DNA from: Psychrobacter okhotskensis
GTDB taxonomy: Bacteria > Pseudomonadota > Gammaproteobacteria > Pseudomonadales > Moraxellaceae
DNA length: 64,000 nt
Assembly (NCBI RefSeq): GCF_013248965.1
Contig: NZ_JABRVQ010000001.1
Location: 248,001 to 312,000, forward strand
Reading direction: 5' to 3'
Numbering within the stretch: position 1 is the stretch's first letter; each line of letters opens with the position of its first letter. Of this stretch, positions 19,601 to 27,412 are shown piece after piece. The translations under genes were made by a program, and so were the position numbers. The notes under the pieces were generated by a model. It saw only the letters and a program-made list of their open reading frames with translations, had not been told where the DNA came from and made no database searches.

Positions 19601-21490
19601 ATCGGTACAGAAATTACTATTACAGCTACAGAGGCCAATCTAAAAGATGGCACTTCTACTACTATCACGACCACGTTGGTAGATGGTGCAGGACGTGCTA
19701 TTACCAATGCTAGTATGGAACTAGTAGGCGAAGACGGTGATATTATTGCCACCAGTGCTACTGCGACTACCGATGCAGATGGTAATGCCAGTTTTAATGT
19801 CCGTGAAAGCGATTTATTCTTTGATAATAATGGTAACTTACGTGTATTTGCCCGCGCCTTGGGTGAAAATAGCATTAATACTCAGCGTAGTCTAAATAGT
19901 ATTGAGCTAATCAAAGTCTCGCAGGCAGGCATTAGCTTTATAGATATTAAAGATGTCTACGATGTTAATAAAGCGCAGACTATCAATGTTCAGATCCGTC
20001 GTGATACAGCTGCACAAGCAGCAGAGCTAATCGGTAAGCAAGTTGAAGTACAAACGACACTAGGTAAGTTTACTAATGGTAGTGCTGCTAGTAACAATGT
20101 CATCGTTACTAAAACCATTGCTGCCACCGATATAAGTGGTAATGTTATTACGATACCAGTTACCTTGACATCAGAGCTTGCTGGTATTACTGCACTACAG
20201 GCAACTATACTGGGTGAAACTCAACCAAACGGTGAGCCGCGCTATCGTGCGACAGTAGACGCACGTTTCCGTGCTACGACACCTGCTAAAATGTTGTTCC
20301 AAGCGGTGAAGTCGGTCATCACTCCAGGTGGTAGTACTGAAATTGTCGCTACAGTAAAAGATAAAAATGATGTGCCAGTCGAAGGTCAAACGGTTGTATT
20401 TAGCCGTGCGTCAGACTCGTCAGCAGGACGCTTGTCTGCGGCAACGGCTATTACTGATAGTAAAGGTGAGGCGCGAGTTGTCTATCAAGCCAATGCTAGC
20501 TCACCTATTGGCGGTGTTGTAATCAACGCACGTTTATTACAAGACAATGCGAATATAGGGGTGAAGACTACGACTATCACTGTGTCAGAAGAAGCGGTCT
20601 ATACGACATTGGCTTTTGCTAATACTTTATCTTCTGATGATATTTATTATACAGTACGTGGTTCTATATCTGTCATGGATGGTTCAGGACGTGCTGTACC
20701 TAATCAAGAAGTATCAATTAAGTCTTATGCCACACAATATGCTCAAGGCAGAGTCTGTTTGTTAGACAGTACAGTGACCTATCAAGCGGCTGATATTGCA
20801 GAAAAAGATGAGAATGGGAATGTGATTACTACAACACCAGATCCTAAAGTGTTCTCTGAAAAAGCGCCTATTTATTTAGAATCTAATTGGATATCAACTG
20901 AAGATCTAAACTATAACTATACGTTAGATCAAGACGAAAATATTAATCGAAATAGTCAGTTAGATGCTATTAATCCGGTCGCTATTATTGGTGGTACAGT
21001 ATCAAATGACGGTTATTCATTTGTCACTGATTCAGAAGGTAGAGCCGACTTTGAGATTCGCTATCCACAGCGTTATTCAAAATGGGTTAAAGTACGTTTT
21101 GATGCATCAACCTTTGTTAATGGTAGTGAAAATACGCAAAGTATTAACTATCAACTACCGATCCTAGCGGGAGGGGTATCAGTATCTGACTCAGATATAA
21201 TTACACCTTGGATTAATGGTATAAGTCCATTTGGTGATGCTGGCGCAACTTGTATAGATAGCATGAATGTTCTTATCAATGAGCAGGAGGATAGTACTAA
21301 AGTAGTCCTATCACCTTATGCACCATCACAACCAAATTATGTTGTTGCTATCAATGGAAATAGTTCAGGAACATCGTCAATAGGTTACGATAGCTTTATT
21401 GTAAACTTTGATGAAGCATTTGATTTAGGCTCTCGAATTAAAGTCAGCCGCAATGGTGTTAATTTTTCTAAAACGCTTAAGGTCGAGTAG
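13664..21490 (+). CDS. Giant surface lipoprotein of tandem bacterial Ig-like (Big_1/invasin-type) domains
   Basis: From the ATG at 13664 the product is 2608 residues. It has a lipoprotein signal (LTCALALAGC, lipid Cys at 27), a Gly/Asn-rich linker, then Ig-like domains to near the end, perhaps twenty by eye at about 115 residues each. The recurring pattern is a beta strand with GKxVKLxI, then TTDxxGNAxFTVNL, then a helix-like LTxxQRxALxxxGIxYTxxLTDxDG. Residues of four A+B domain pairs repeat from about 14984 with 702-711 bp spacing. Near the C-terminus is a calcium-loop-like DxNxN..DxDxN..N motif (20903-20964) and two lone cysteines. An adhesin or surface-layer role is inferred. No autotransporter barrel or type I signal is apparent. 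Confidence 0.85.
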   Translation: MSYSSLPFTSKLFQLTSLTCALALAGCGGGGDGDTVDSIAPEPDLGVQQPGNGGGNGNNGGGEQVPEVEPDFFLQRLSTAPTIIELSNEQTNFSVTVKAAEVSSGGAMVGKAVTLKVVNSENNGITIEGQSTQTTDSDGNAVYTLKLNPQAVADKDVLVAEGFTLVATAKKADGTAIAPQELKVSVSKKGSGGGTQVTESKLDIASILSTSSVSNNALNPYGDSAQLTVIAKNSNGARVQDVKVGLGIDSIKGISIVGGSSKVTNSDGIATFSIKIDENLSKAERDALLQGEGIAYAISIQEPDGATKQETGNLSIELPVSDYVLDVKGSDVVLNAYGDEQPLTITATTKNAKVPTSINGAKGTIKLNNPITGVKLSTEAFVFDATGKVVVNLIVAPTLTADQRKEIVEKGVSYTVVLSEPNRAVTSDTYGSEAYIPESQYQIKFATKNKDRISSFGSEAIISFRVNDKDGGAIANQKVTASLPQDLIKTGLLNLDSVATQVTDSKGMVSYNVSVPASLTAAQRAKLEGIGGFILAAEVTETSGASSTINSERIQVTAASETILNVKNIPSAVNILKNQFQIQVAGKRPDGSAAAGKEVKLAISNVTGVSIQGSQQTTDASGNVTFTVNLSQDLTETQRQALVKSGIPYTVTLTDEDGVATNKYKAPVIIPVAEYKLNFGSSSTSKLLSTGGVTTLSFRVNDKNGGVIANQTVTASLPTNLIQKGLITLESAANQVTDAQGNVSYRVRIPAGLSATQRAELEKAGGFVLNARLVESSGASINVSSNRVPVTADPSRSKTILTAKTTPSVVNVLKDQFTIQVSAKRPNGSAAAGKSVKLAINNVKGVSIEGGEQTTNSAGNAVFTVNIDQALTLEQRKALEKTGIAYTATLTDDDGVATENYSVKASVPNAEYKINFGSSSNTQLSSSGGSTVVSFRVNDKDGGVIGNQKVTVSLPKSLVDAGLLTLDSATTQTTNEKGIVSYTVRIPTGLSTAQKSALEKASGFSLTANLIEASGASTSTNSAPISISDKIQKSLTVLTSETTPKVVNVLKDQFTIRVSGKRKDGSAAADKVVKLELNKVAGITVKDNEQKTDASGNATFIVNVSQDLTQAQREALVKTGITYTASLTDNDGVTTSNYNASVVIPAAQYQINFGSSDKVQLSSSGGNAVISFRVNDKNGGVIANQSVTAMLPKALIDSGLLTLDSAATQMTNAQGVVSYKVSVPAGLTKSQKDKLEAQKGFALTAKAVEASGASSSISSSAIKISSELAKSDIKLTSISSPKVVTVTDKQFTIQVSAKNPNGNVAVGKKVKLEISNVAGVSIQGNEQTTNEAGNAVFTVNLSQDLTAAQRTALIKSGIKYNVTLTDDDGTVAKIENAVINVEQPATSLEFASILTPSISELGGSGTISIKLLDKVKQTPMKGQAVAIQLGKAALDYGVTVNAESATTDFSGETTFIVTIPEGLSAKERTELKSTGINYQLSYVEKSETYTSAIKQVDILTPLVDLTVINPPNLINNRPFYTLNGEGDTVVVNAAISTRNTNVSIGGQPIKLEFANEELAKLLTVNGKLGSATNIVSTNATGTAGFTVTVPSNLTPEQKAALKNQKLTATLTETLTDKKQEIQFNIQSTKAAIDLIAITPKALNLNGGETQVEVIAKDSKDHIIAGKQVYLALPAAIAAQGVSLVTSGTQTTNDSGKASFTLAVPAGLTDAQKTAIGSSFAVVFSATDENNNIATKTSTVKTATPDLNGTQESITIGANKVVNTKGDTFKVFVRVENKKGSIANREVRLNVDNPIKTGVTVSSNTAMTNGDGLATFDLTLTDGANVNQAILEAGIKLKATTTTAEGVELPQTYIVAVDTATIDSYQLIASSDKSTLNTGGDQTNATFRVTDSKGGILAGVPVQLSIEDLEASGAALTTPSMVTTDANGQIDVGVILAANSINSRLNHSVVINAKIATPQYDADGNVSMQVREEKSLSLSAIGTEITITATEANLKDGTSTTITTTLVDGAGRAITNASMELVGEDGDIIATSATATTDADGNASFNVRESDLFFDNNGNLRVFARALGENSINTQRSLNSIELIKVSQAGISFIDIKDVYDVNKAQTINVQIRRDTAAQAAELIGKQVEVQTTLGKFTNGSAASNNVIVTKTIAATDISGNVITIPVTLTSELAGITALQATILGETQPNGEPRYRATVDARFRATTPAKMLFQAVKSVITPGGSTEIVATVKDKNDVPVEGQTVVFSRASDSSAGRLSAATAITDSKGEARVVYQANASSPIGGVVINARLLQDNANIGVKTTTITVSEEAVYTTLAFANTLSSDDIYYTVRGSISVMDGSGRAVPNQEVSIKSYATQYAQGRVCLLDSTVTYQAADIAEKDENGNVITTTPDPKVFSEKAPIYLESNWISTEDLNYNYTLDQDENINRNSQLDAINPVAIIGGTVSNDGYSFVTDSEGRADFEIRYPQRYSKWVKVRFDASTFVNGSENTQSINYQLPILAGGVSVSDSDIITPWINGISPFGDAGATCIDSMNVLINEQEDSTKVVLSPYAPSQPNYVVAINGNSSGTSSIGYDSFIVNFDEAFDLGSRIKVSRNGVNFSKTLKVE
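14984..17818 (+). repeat. Fourfold in-frame tandem repeat of an Ig-domain pair
   Basis: Units begin at the codons for YQIKF (14984), YKLNF (15686), YKINF (16397) and YQINF (17108), giving periods of 702, 711 and 711 bp. Each encodes one FRVNDKxGGxIANQ domain and one NVLKDQFTIQVSxKRPDGSAAAGK domain. Wording is conserved but nucleotides have diverged, so the duplication is old. Confidence 0.85.
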
Positions 21491-21527
21491 TCAGTATCTC
21501 GTATTAATTCAAAATATATTCCTTGGT

Positions 21528-21558
21528 AAAAACCCCCAACCACGCGTTGGGGGTTTTT
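21528..21558 (+). terminator. Terminator after the giant lipoprotein gene
   Basis: AAAAACCCCCAAC (from 21528) pairs with GTTGGGGGTTTTT (to 21557) around a CACGC loop, followed by a short T-run. Confidence 0.9.
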
Positions 21559-21701
21559 GCATTAGTATACTGAATAACCAAAAACAACCAACTCGCTCAG
21601 CAAAATATCGTAAAAGCGATTAAAATAGCTGTCTTCTTATACTGGTAATAGATTCTACAATCAGTAGCAAGTTTTGATTTAATTTTTACATTGGGCGCAT
21701 T

Positions 21702-22625
21702 ATGTTAAGTAATACAACATCAGACACTATAATAACGGCTTTATCTTCTAAAAACCCTGCCGCTAATCCTGCTATTGATACCGCGACGCTATTGATTAAA
21801 TGCCGTGATCAAGCGGGCATCGTACAAGCCGTGTCCGAGTTTATCCATCGCTATGGCGGCAATATCATCTCCCTTGATCAGTATTCAACTGCTCATGAAG
21901 GCGGACAATACTTTATGCGCTTAGAGTTTGCGCTATCAGGGTTAAGTGAGATTATTGACAATTTTGAAGCCAGCTTTGGGCATACGGTTGCCAAGCGTCA
22001 CAATATGACTTGGCGCTTACACGATAATGCCATTCAAACCAAAGTCGGTATTTTAGTTTCCAAGTTTGATCATGCGTTGTTGGATTTATTGTGGCGGCAT
22101 CAGCGTGGATTGCTTGATTGTGAGATTACTTCGGTCATCAGTAATCATGAAGACTTACGCCAAGCGGTAGAAAACTTTGGCATTGATTTTCATTATGTGC
22201 CAGTGACCAAGGACAATAAGGCAGAGGCGGAAGAGCAGATTCACGAATTGATGGCAGGCAATGACTTGCTAGTATTAGCGCGCTATATGCAGATACTGTC
22301 CTCTGATTTTGTCAAGCGTTGGCCGATGCAAGTTATCAATATTCATCATTCGTTCTTGCCAGCCTTCGTCGGGGCTGATCCGTATCGTCAAGCTTATGAC
22401 AAAGGCGTCAAGCTTATCGGCGCGACCGCGCATTACGTCACTGCTGAATTAGATCAAGGGCCTATCATTGAGCAAGACGTACACCGTGTGACCCATCGTC
22501 AAGGTGTGACAGAGTTGCGGGCTATTGGTCGTGATATCGAACGCAATGTGTTGGCACGTGCCGTTAACTGGCATGTGCAAAACCGCGTGATTGTGACTGG
22601 CAATAAAACAGTGGTTTTTAATTAG
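21702..22625 (+). CDS. purU: Formyltetrahydrofolate deformylase
   Basis: PurU hydrolyses 10-formyl-THF to formate and THF, balancing the one-carbon pool. The 307-residue protein has an N-terminal ACT regulatory domain (about residues 24-105, starting ATLLIKCRDQAGIVQAVSEF), then a formyltransferase domain with LARYMQILS, the catalytic INIHHSFLPAF (Asn/His) and GATAHYVTAELDQGPII, which holds the catalytic Asp region. The first about 22 residues are a non-conserved leader, and a ribosome site before 21702 is weak, so the true start is slightly uncertain. It is convergent with ypjD across a perfect 17-bp hairpin. Confidence 0.95.
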   Translation: MLSNTTSDTIITALSSKNPAANPAIDTATLLIKCRDQAGIVQAVSEFIHRYGGNIISLDQYSTAHEGGQYFMRLEFALSGLSEIIDNFEASFGHTVAKRHNMTWRLHDNAIQTKVGILVSKFDHALLDLLWRHQRGLLDCEITSVISNHEDLRQAVENFGIDFHYVPVTKDNKAEAEEQIHELMAGNDLLVLARYMQILSSDFVKRWPMQVINIHHSFLPAFVGADPYRQAYDKGVKLIGATAHYVTAELDQGPIIEQDVHRVTHRQGVTELRAIGRDIERNVLARAVNWHVQNRVIVTGNKTVVFN

Positions 22626-22683
22626 CTTTTGATTAGAGCATTTTTAAAGTGAAAGGTATGCATTGAATACAGAGCTAATAAAA

Positions 22684-22727
22684 AGCCGCCAATAGTATTA
22701 GATAATACTATTGGCGGCTCCGTTTTT
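22684..22727. terminator. Bidirectional terminator purU / ypjD
   Basis: A perfect 17-bp inverted repeat, AGCCGCCAATAGTATTA (22684-22700) and its complement (22703-22719), has A-rich and T-rich flanks. It separates the convergent genes. Confidence 0.85.
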
Positions 22728-22754
22728 AATCACATTACTACGGTAAATCTAAGT

Positions 22755-23546
22755 TTATAACAGCATCTCTAACACAAACTTGCTACCGACGAAGCCAATG
22801 GCCAATAAGATAAAGGCATAAATAGTAATGTTGGCAGCACGTTTGCCACGCCATCCAGCGCGCCAATTACCGAACAGTAGCGCACCGAACAATAACCATG
22901 ATAGCAAGCTAAACACCGTCTTATGCACGATATGCTGCGCCATCAGATCTTCTACGTAAATAAAGCCGATACCCAGCGCGATGCTAAGCAGGACAAAGCC
23001 GACCAACAGCATGTCGAATAACAGACTCTCCATACTTTGTAGTGAGGGCAGTTTATTGACCCAAAAGCGGTGGATGCTTTGATGCTTAAGCTCACGAATT
23101 TGCAGCCGCAAAAATAGCGCTTGCACCGCTGCCATCAGCAGCACACAATAGGCGGCCAGCGATAGCAATATATGTGCTTCAAGGCCAACGCTGATATCCG
23201 TGAGCGGTTGATAAGGAGCGCGGCCGATATAGCCGATCGTCATGCCTATCATGGCAGTCGGTGCGGCCAAAATACCGAGGCTCAGAATAGGGCGATAGAG
23301 ACAGAACAGTACATAAAAGAATAAGAAAAACAAACTGGTGAGGCTAAACACATTAAATAAATTGAAATTTAGCCCGTATAAGGTAACGACGTACGGATAG
23401 AGTAGCGTCGCATGCGCGAGCATACCGACCAATAATAAGCCTAAGCTCACGCCTTTATGGATAGGTTTGTCCTGAATCAGCGCCCAACCGATGTGGAAGC
23501 TGACGATGATATAAGCCATACTAGCAAGTAAGAATGCAAAGTGCAC
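22755..23546 (-). CDS. ypjD: YpjD/CcsA-like cytochrome c assembly membrane protein
   Basis: The 263-residue protein is almost entirely hydrophobic, with about eight membrane segments. The C-terminal part matches the cytochrome c assembly (CcsA/CcmC) fold: EAHILLSLAAYCVLLMAAVQALFL, then HIVHKTVFSLLSWLLFGALLFGNWRAGWRGKRA. Conserved histidines in EAHILLS and HIVHKT fit the haem-handling sites of that superfamily. It lies divergent from ffh, which is the YpjD (E. coli) context. A direct role in cytochrome c biogenesis is unproven for YpjD, so I give the family rather than a function. Confidence 0.85.
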   Translation of the reverse strand: MHFAFLLASMAYIIVSFHIGWALIQDKPIHKGVSLGLLLVGMLAHATLLYPYVVTLYGLNFNLFNVFSLTSLFFLFFYVLFCLYRPILSLGILAAPTAMIGMTIGYIGRAPYQPLTDISVGLEAHILLSLAAYCVLLMAAVQALFLRLQIRELKHQSIHRFWVNKLPSLQSMESLLFDMLLVGFVLLSIALGIGFIYVEDLMAQHIVHKTVFSLLSWLLFGALLFGNWRAGWRGKRAANITIYAFILLAIGFVGSKFVLEMLL

Positions 23547-23932
23547 AGGTAAAAAGCCTCATCTCATCATGAGCGTAAAATAGCCGCTCAATATAATGCT
23601 AAAGTGGTTGTGACAGAAGGATTAGAATAATCGTCCAATTTATCATAAAATGGCAGTCAATTGAGTATCATCTTATTTATTCCTCATAAATGCGTAACGA
23701 TGGCAGGATAAATAAGACTTTGTATCGGTCACTGATAAGCTAACCAAGCAAGCATTTTGCAAAACGTCTATAAATTTTTAACCGTCTTAATGCTATAGTA
23801 TTGATAATAGGCAGTTTTATTTGCCAGCATTGCACCCAAACCTAAGCATGCATCCTAATATTATTTATAAGCCATTTTCATGGTTTACCTAAGAACTGGT
23901 TTGACTAACAATTATTTTAACCAACAACTATC

Positions 23933-23980
23933 TTAACTGCGAATTACTTTAACTGCGAATCACTTTAACTGAGAGTTATT
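23933..23980 (+). repeat. Three 16-bp direct repeats abutting the ffh start
   Basis: TTAACTGCGAATTACT (23933-23948), TTAACTGCGAATCACT (23949-23964) and TTAACTGAGAGTTATT (23965-23980) are perfectly contiguous. Only one base separates the array from the ffh ATG at 23982. The last unit supplies the GAGAG that acts as ribosome site. The rest of the 434-bp ypjD-ffh gap shows no gene. Confidence 0.85.
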
Positions 23981-23981
23981 T

Positions 23982-25526
23982 ATGTTTGATACTTTAACAG
24001 AACGCTTATCGTCGAGTCTGCGCAATATTGTCGGGACTGGGCAACTGACCGAAGACAATATCAAAGACACCTTGCGTGAAGTGCGCATGGCATTGTTAGA
24101 GGCGGATGTGGCGCTACCGGTCACCCGTGATTTTGTGAAGCGCGTCAAAGAGCAAGCGCTTGGTGCAGAAGTGCTCAAAGAGTTGGCACCGGGTCAAGCA
24201 TTTGTCAAAATTGTCCATGACGAGCTGACCGAAATGATGGGCAGTGCCAATCAGCAGCTTGAGATGACGGGTAAACCGCCAGTTGTTTATCTACTAGCTG
24301 GCTTGCAAGGGGCGGGTAAAACCACCACGGCCGGTAAATTGGCGAAGTTTTTACAAGAGCGTCATAAGAAAAAGGTGATGCTAGTCTCTGCTGACGTTTA
24401 CCGTCCGGCAGCGATTGCCCAGCTTGAGCAAGTGGCAGGTCAGGTGAATGCCAAATTCGTCAATTCAAGTAGCGACGAAAACCCGATTGATATCGCTCGA
24501 CGCGCTATTGAAGAAGCGAAAATCCAGTATCAAGATATTTTGATTATTGATACTGCCGGTCGTCTGGCTATCGACGAAGCGATGATGGAGGAGATCAAAG
24601 CATTAACTGCTGCGGTCAATCCTTCTGAAACCTTATTCGTCGTCGATGCGATGACCGGTCAAGATGCGGCCAATACTGCCAAAGCCTTTAACAATGCGCT
24701 GCCATTAACGGGTGTTATCCTGACTAAAACGGATGGTGATGCTCGCGGCGGTGCAGCACTGTCTGTACGCGCGATCACTGGTAAGCCGATTAAGTTCTTA
24801 GGTCGCGGTGAAAAACTAGACGCGCTAGAGCTGTTCCATCCGGAGCGTATCGCCCAGCGTATTCTTGGCATGGGTGACGTCTTAAGCCTAGTCGAAGAAG
24901 TTGAACAAAAAATCGATCGTGATAAAGCCGAAAAAATGGCGAAAAAGATGCAAAAGGGCGGCGAGTTCGACCTTGAAGATCTCTTGACTCAGTTCCAACA
25001 GATGAAAAGTATGGGCGGTATGGCAGGCTTTTTGGATAAGATGCCAGGTATGGGCGGCTCTGACATGCAAAAAGCGGTTGAAGATGCTAAGCCAGAAGAA
25101 AAAGTGCGTGAAATGGAAGCATTGATTAATTCAATGACGCCGTTTGAGCGTAAAAACCCTGATAAGATTAATCCAAGCCGTAAACGCCGTATTGCCGCAG
25201 GTTCAGGTCGCGAGATTCAAGACGTCAATCGTTTGCTCAAGCAGCACAAGCAAATGGCAAAAATGATGAAAATGATCTCCAAGCCTGAAGGCATCAGTAA
25301 GATGATGAAATCGATGCAAGGATTGATGGGTGGCGGCGGTGGAGCAGGTGGTGGCGGTCCTTTATTCGGTGGCGGTCAACAAGGCGGCGCTAAAGACGTG
25401 AACCCACAGCAGATGGCCAAACAGATGGGACTGGATCCAAACAATATGCCAAGTACCGAAGAGATGCAAAAGCAAATGGCGGAGATGCAAAACCAAGCGC
25501 CGAAGGGCTTCAAAAAACGTTTTTAA
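23982..25526 (+). CDS. ffh: Signal recognition particle protein Ffh (SRP54)
   Basis: This GTPase binds signal sequences and 4.5S RNA and delivers ribosomes to FtsY at the membrane. The 514-residue protein shows the N domain (MFDTLTERLSSSLRNIVGTG), the G domain with GLQGAGKTTTAGKLAK, DVYRPAAIAQLEQ, DTAGRLAIDEAMM, TKTDGDARGGAALS and GRGEKLDALELFHP, then a methionine-rich M domain with RKRRIAAGSG. The C-terminus is longer than E. coli Ffh (about 453), with a GGGGGAGGGG tract and a Met/Gln-rich tail ending GFKKRF. The start is fixed by the family N-terminus. The ffs RNA gene was not seen in the window. Confidence 0.98.
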   Translation: MFDTLTERLSSSLRNIVGTGQLTEDNIKDTLREVRMALLEADVALPVTRDFVKRVKEQALGAEVLKELAPGQAFVKIVHDELTEMMGSANQQLEMTGKPPVVYLLAGLQGAGKTTTAGKLAKFLQERHKKKVMLVSADVYRPAAIAQLEQVAGQVNAKFVNSSSDENPIDIARRAIEEAKIQYQDILIIDTAGRLAIDEAMMEEIKALTAAVNPSETLFVVDAMTGQDAANTAKAFNNALPLTGVILTKTDGDARGGAALSVRAITGKPIKFLGRGEKLDALELFHPERIAQRILGMGDVLSLVEEVEQKIDRDKAEKMAKKMQKGGEFDLEDLLTQFQQMKSMGGMAGFLDKMPGMGGSDMQKAVEDAKPEEKVREMEALINSMTPFERKNPDKINPSRKRRIAAGSGREIQDVNRLLKQHKQMAKMMKMISKPEGISKMMKSMQGLMGGGGGAGGGGPLFGGGQQGGAKDVNPQQMAKQMGLDPNNMPSTEEMQKQMAEMQNQAPKGFKKRF

Positions 25527-25557
25527 ATGGTTGTTGATTAAATAAGTAGTTGTTAAT

Positions 25558-25592
25558 AAAACCCCCAAGGTGCCAGTCGCTTTGGGGGTTTT
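25558..25592 (+). terminator. Terminator after ffh
   Basis: AAAACCCCCAA (25558-25568) pairs with TTGGGGGTTTT (25582-25592) around a 13-base loop. Confidence 0.85.
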
Positions 25593-25718
25593 CATGTCTG
25601 TCATACTTAAATGAATATCGATGGATTAAGTATGAAAATTTTGAAATTAATAAAATTTGCCCATCCTAAATGCTATGATAGGCGCTGTTTTATAATACCA
25701 AGCGAATAAGCCGAGGTT

Positions 25719-26405
25719 ATGATGTTTTTAGCAATGGATACCGTGTTCGATCAGTGTTCGATCGCGATTTTAGATGTCAGTGGTCAAGTGCTATCGAGTC
25801 ATACTGAGACGGGTAAACGCCAGCAAACGCAGCAAATCCTGCCGATGATTGATGCGGCACTGTCCGAAGCTAAGCTCAATCTTGCTGATTTGCAAGCCTT
25901 GATATTCAACCGTGGCCCTGGTGCATTTAGCGGTATACGCATTAATACGGCAGTCGTGCAAGCATTGTCTGTTGCTCATGACATTCCTTGTGTGGGTGTC
26001 TCAAGCCTACAAGCGATTGCTCAATGTGCGTATCAGAAATACGGTCAGACCGACGTTTATAGCGCCCTTGACGCCCGTATGCAGCAAGTTTATTTTGGGC
26101 AATATGCTGCAACAGATGACCTGATGCAGGCGGTTAATCAAGAAAATGGCGAAGATACCGAGCAGTTGCTCGATTATGACAGCCAGACGATGCTTAATAT
26201 TCCTATCGCTGGTAATGGGGCGTCGCTATTAGCATTACGTGACGGTCAGATAATTCAGGCAGATATTCACCCTGACGCTACTGTGATAGGGCAGCTTGGT
26301 ATTGCTCAGTTCATGGCGACAGGTGGTACAGAAGCCTCACAAGCTTTACCAAAGTATCTTCGCAATCAAGCGTGGAAAACGCTAAAAGAGCAAGGTAAGG
26401 CGTAA
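25719..26405 (+). CDS. tsaB: tRNA threonylcarbamoyladenosine biosynthesis protein TsaB
   Basis: TsaB is the inactive ASKHA partner that organises TsaD and TsaE for t6A37 synthesis on ANN-decoding tRNAs. The 228-residue protein begins MMFLAMDTVFDQCSIAIL, contains RQQTQQILPMIDAAL and the hallmark GPGAFSGIRI segment (FNRGPGAFSGIRINTAVVQA), followed by VSSLQAIAQ. Length is normal for gammaproteobacterial TsaB. Two ATGs lie in tandem (25719, 25722) after GAGG. uppP follows after about 100 bases. Confidence 0.94.
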   Translation: MMFLAMDTVFDQCSIAILDVSGQVLSSHTETGKRQQTQQILPMIDAALSEAKLNLADLQALIFNRGPGAFSGIRINTAVVQALSVAHDIPCVGVSSLQAIAQCAYQKYGQTDVYSALDARMQQVYFGQYAATDDLMQAVNQENGEDTEQLLDYDSQTMLNIPIAGNGASLLALRDGQIIQADIHPDATVIGQLGIAQFMATGGTEASQALPKYLRNQAWKTLKEQGKA

Positions 26406-26502
26406 CCATCATATTAATGCCAGCCATTATCAGCGCTATATAACATATAACAATACTCTAAAAACGCTATTAACCAACCGGTCCGTATCTAGGAAAGCCA
26501 TC

Positions 26503-27345
26503 GTGGATATCATTTTATTAATTCAAGCTGTCATCATGGGTATCGTTGAAGGTATCACTGAATTTTTACCCATCTCTAGCACTGGCTACTTGATTTTATC
26601 AGCCGATTTGATGGGCTTTTGGACCAAAGAAAAAGTCGATTTGTTTGTGGTAGTCGTGCAGCTTGGCGCTATTTTGGCGGTCATTTATGACTATTGGGGC
26701 AGACTGTGGCAAGCACTGATGGGCTTACTGACCGGTAAAGCAGAAGGTATGAGTAATCCAAGACAGCTAGGACTTAGCTTAATTGTGGCGACTATTCCAG
26801 TGATGATCGTTGGTTTTACCTTCGCTGACGAAATCAAAGCTTATTTGTTTAATCCTATCGTCGTAGCAATTATGCTGATTATCGGTGGTCTGCTGATATT
26901 CTATGTCGAAAATCGCCCTAAAGCGATTATTGCGCAAGAAGCAGAAGACGTCAGTTTAAAAACAGCATTGATGATAGGTCTGCTGCAATGTCTGGCATTG
27001 ATACCCGGAACATCGCGCTCGGGTGCCACTATTATCGGTGCATTATGGCTCGGTGTCTCGCGTAAAGCTTCCGCTGAGTTCTCTTTCTTTTTGGGTATTC
27101 CTGTCATCGTTGGTGCAGCATTATTAGATTTGCTCAAGCATCATGACGTCTTAACCAACAGTGAAGATTGGTTAGTACTCGGCATCGGCACAGTGGTGTC
27201 ATTTATCGTTGCCTTATTATGTATTCGCCTGTTGGTTGCGTGGGTAAGTCGTCGTGATTTCAAAATCTTTGCGTGGCTACGTATTGTCACTGGCGTCATC
27301 GTCTTGGTCGCTGCTTGGGGTTTTGGTTATCAAATGGCAGGCTAA
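26503..27345 (+). CDS. uppP: Undecaprenyl-diphosphate phosphatase (UppP/BacA)
   Basis: This integral membrane enzyme recycles undecaprenyl pyrophosphate to the monophosphate lipid carrier used for peptidoglycan. The 280-residue protein has the two family signatures, GIVEGITEFLPISSTGYLIL (from about residue 14) and LIPGTSRSGATIIGALWLGVSRKASAEFSFFLGIP, with the catalytic Glu, Ser and Arg residues they carry. About eight membrane segments are visible. The start is GTG at 26503 with AGGAAAG at good spacing. Loss or overexpression of this family affects bacitracin sensitivity. Confidence 0.97.
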   Translation: MDIILLIQAVIMGIVEGITEFLPISSTGYLILSADLMGFWTKEKVDLFVVVVQLGAILAVIYDYWGRLWQALMGLLTGKAEGMSNPRQLGLSLIVATIPVMIVGFTFADEIKAYLFNPIVVAIMLIIGGLLIFYVENRPKAIIAQEAEDVSLKTALMIGLLQCLALIPGTSRSGATIIGALWLGVSRKASAEFSFFLGIPVIVGAALLDLLKHHDVLTNSEDWLVLGIGTVVSFIVALLCIRLLVAWVSRRDFKIFAWLRIVTGVIVLVAAWGFGYQMAG

Positions 27346-27412
27346 GTTTTATGATGAAATAGGCTTTTATGATAATACATGCGGTTTTGAGTGGTAAGAA
27401 GGAAGGGCTATT

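Noticed and set aside
23547-23932. Possible ffs (4.5S RNA) gene next to ffh
   Set aside because: The conserved GGAAGGAAGCAGC-type SRP RNA core was not found in this gap.
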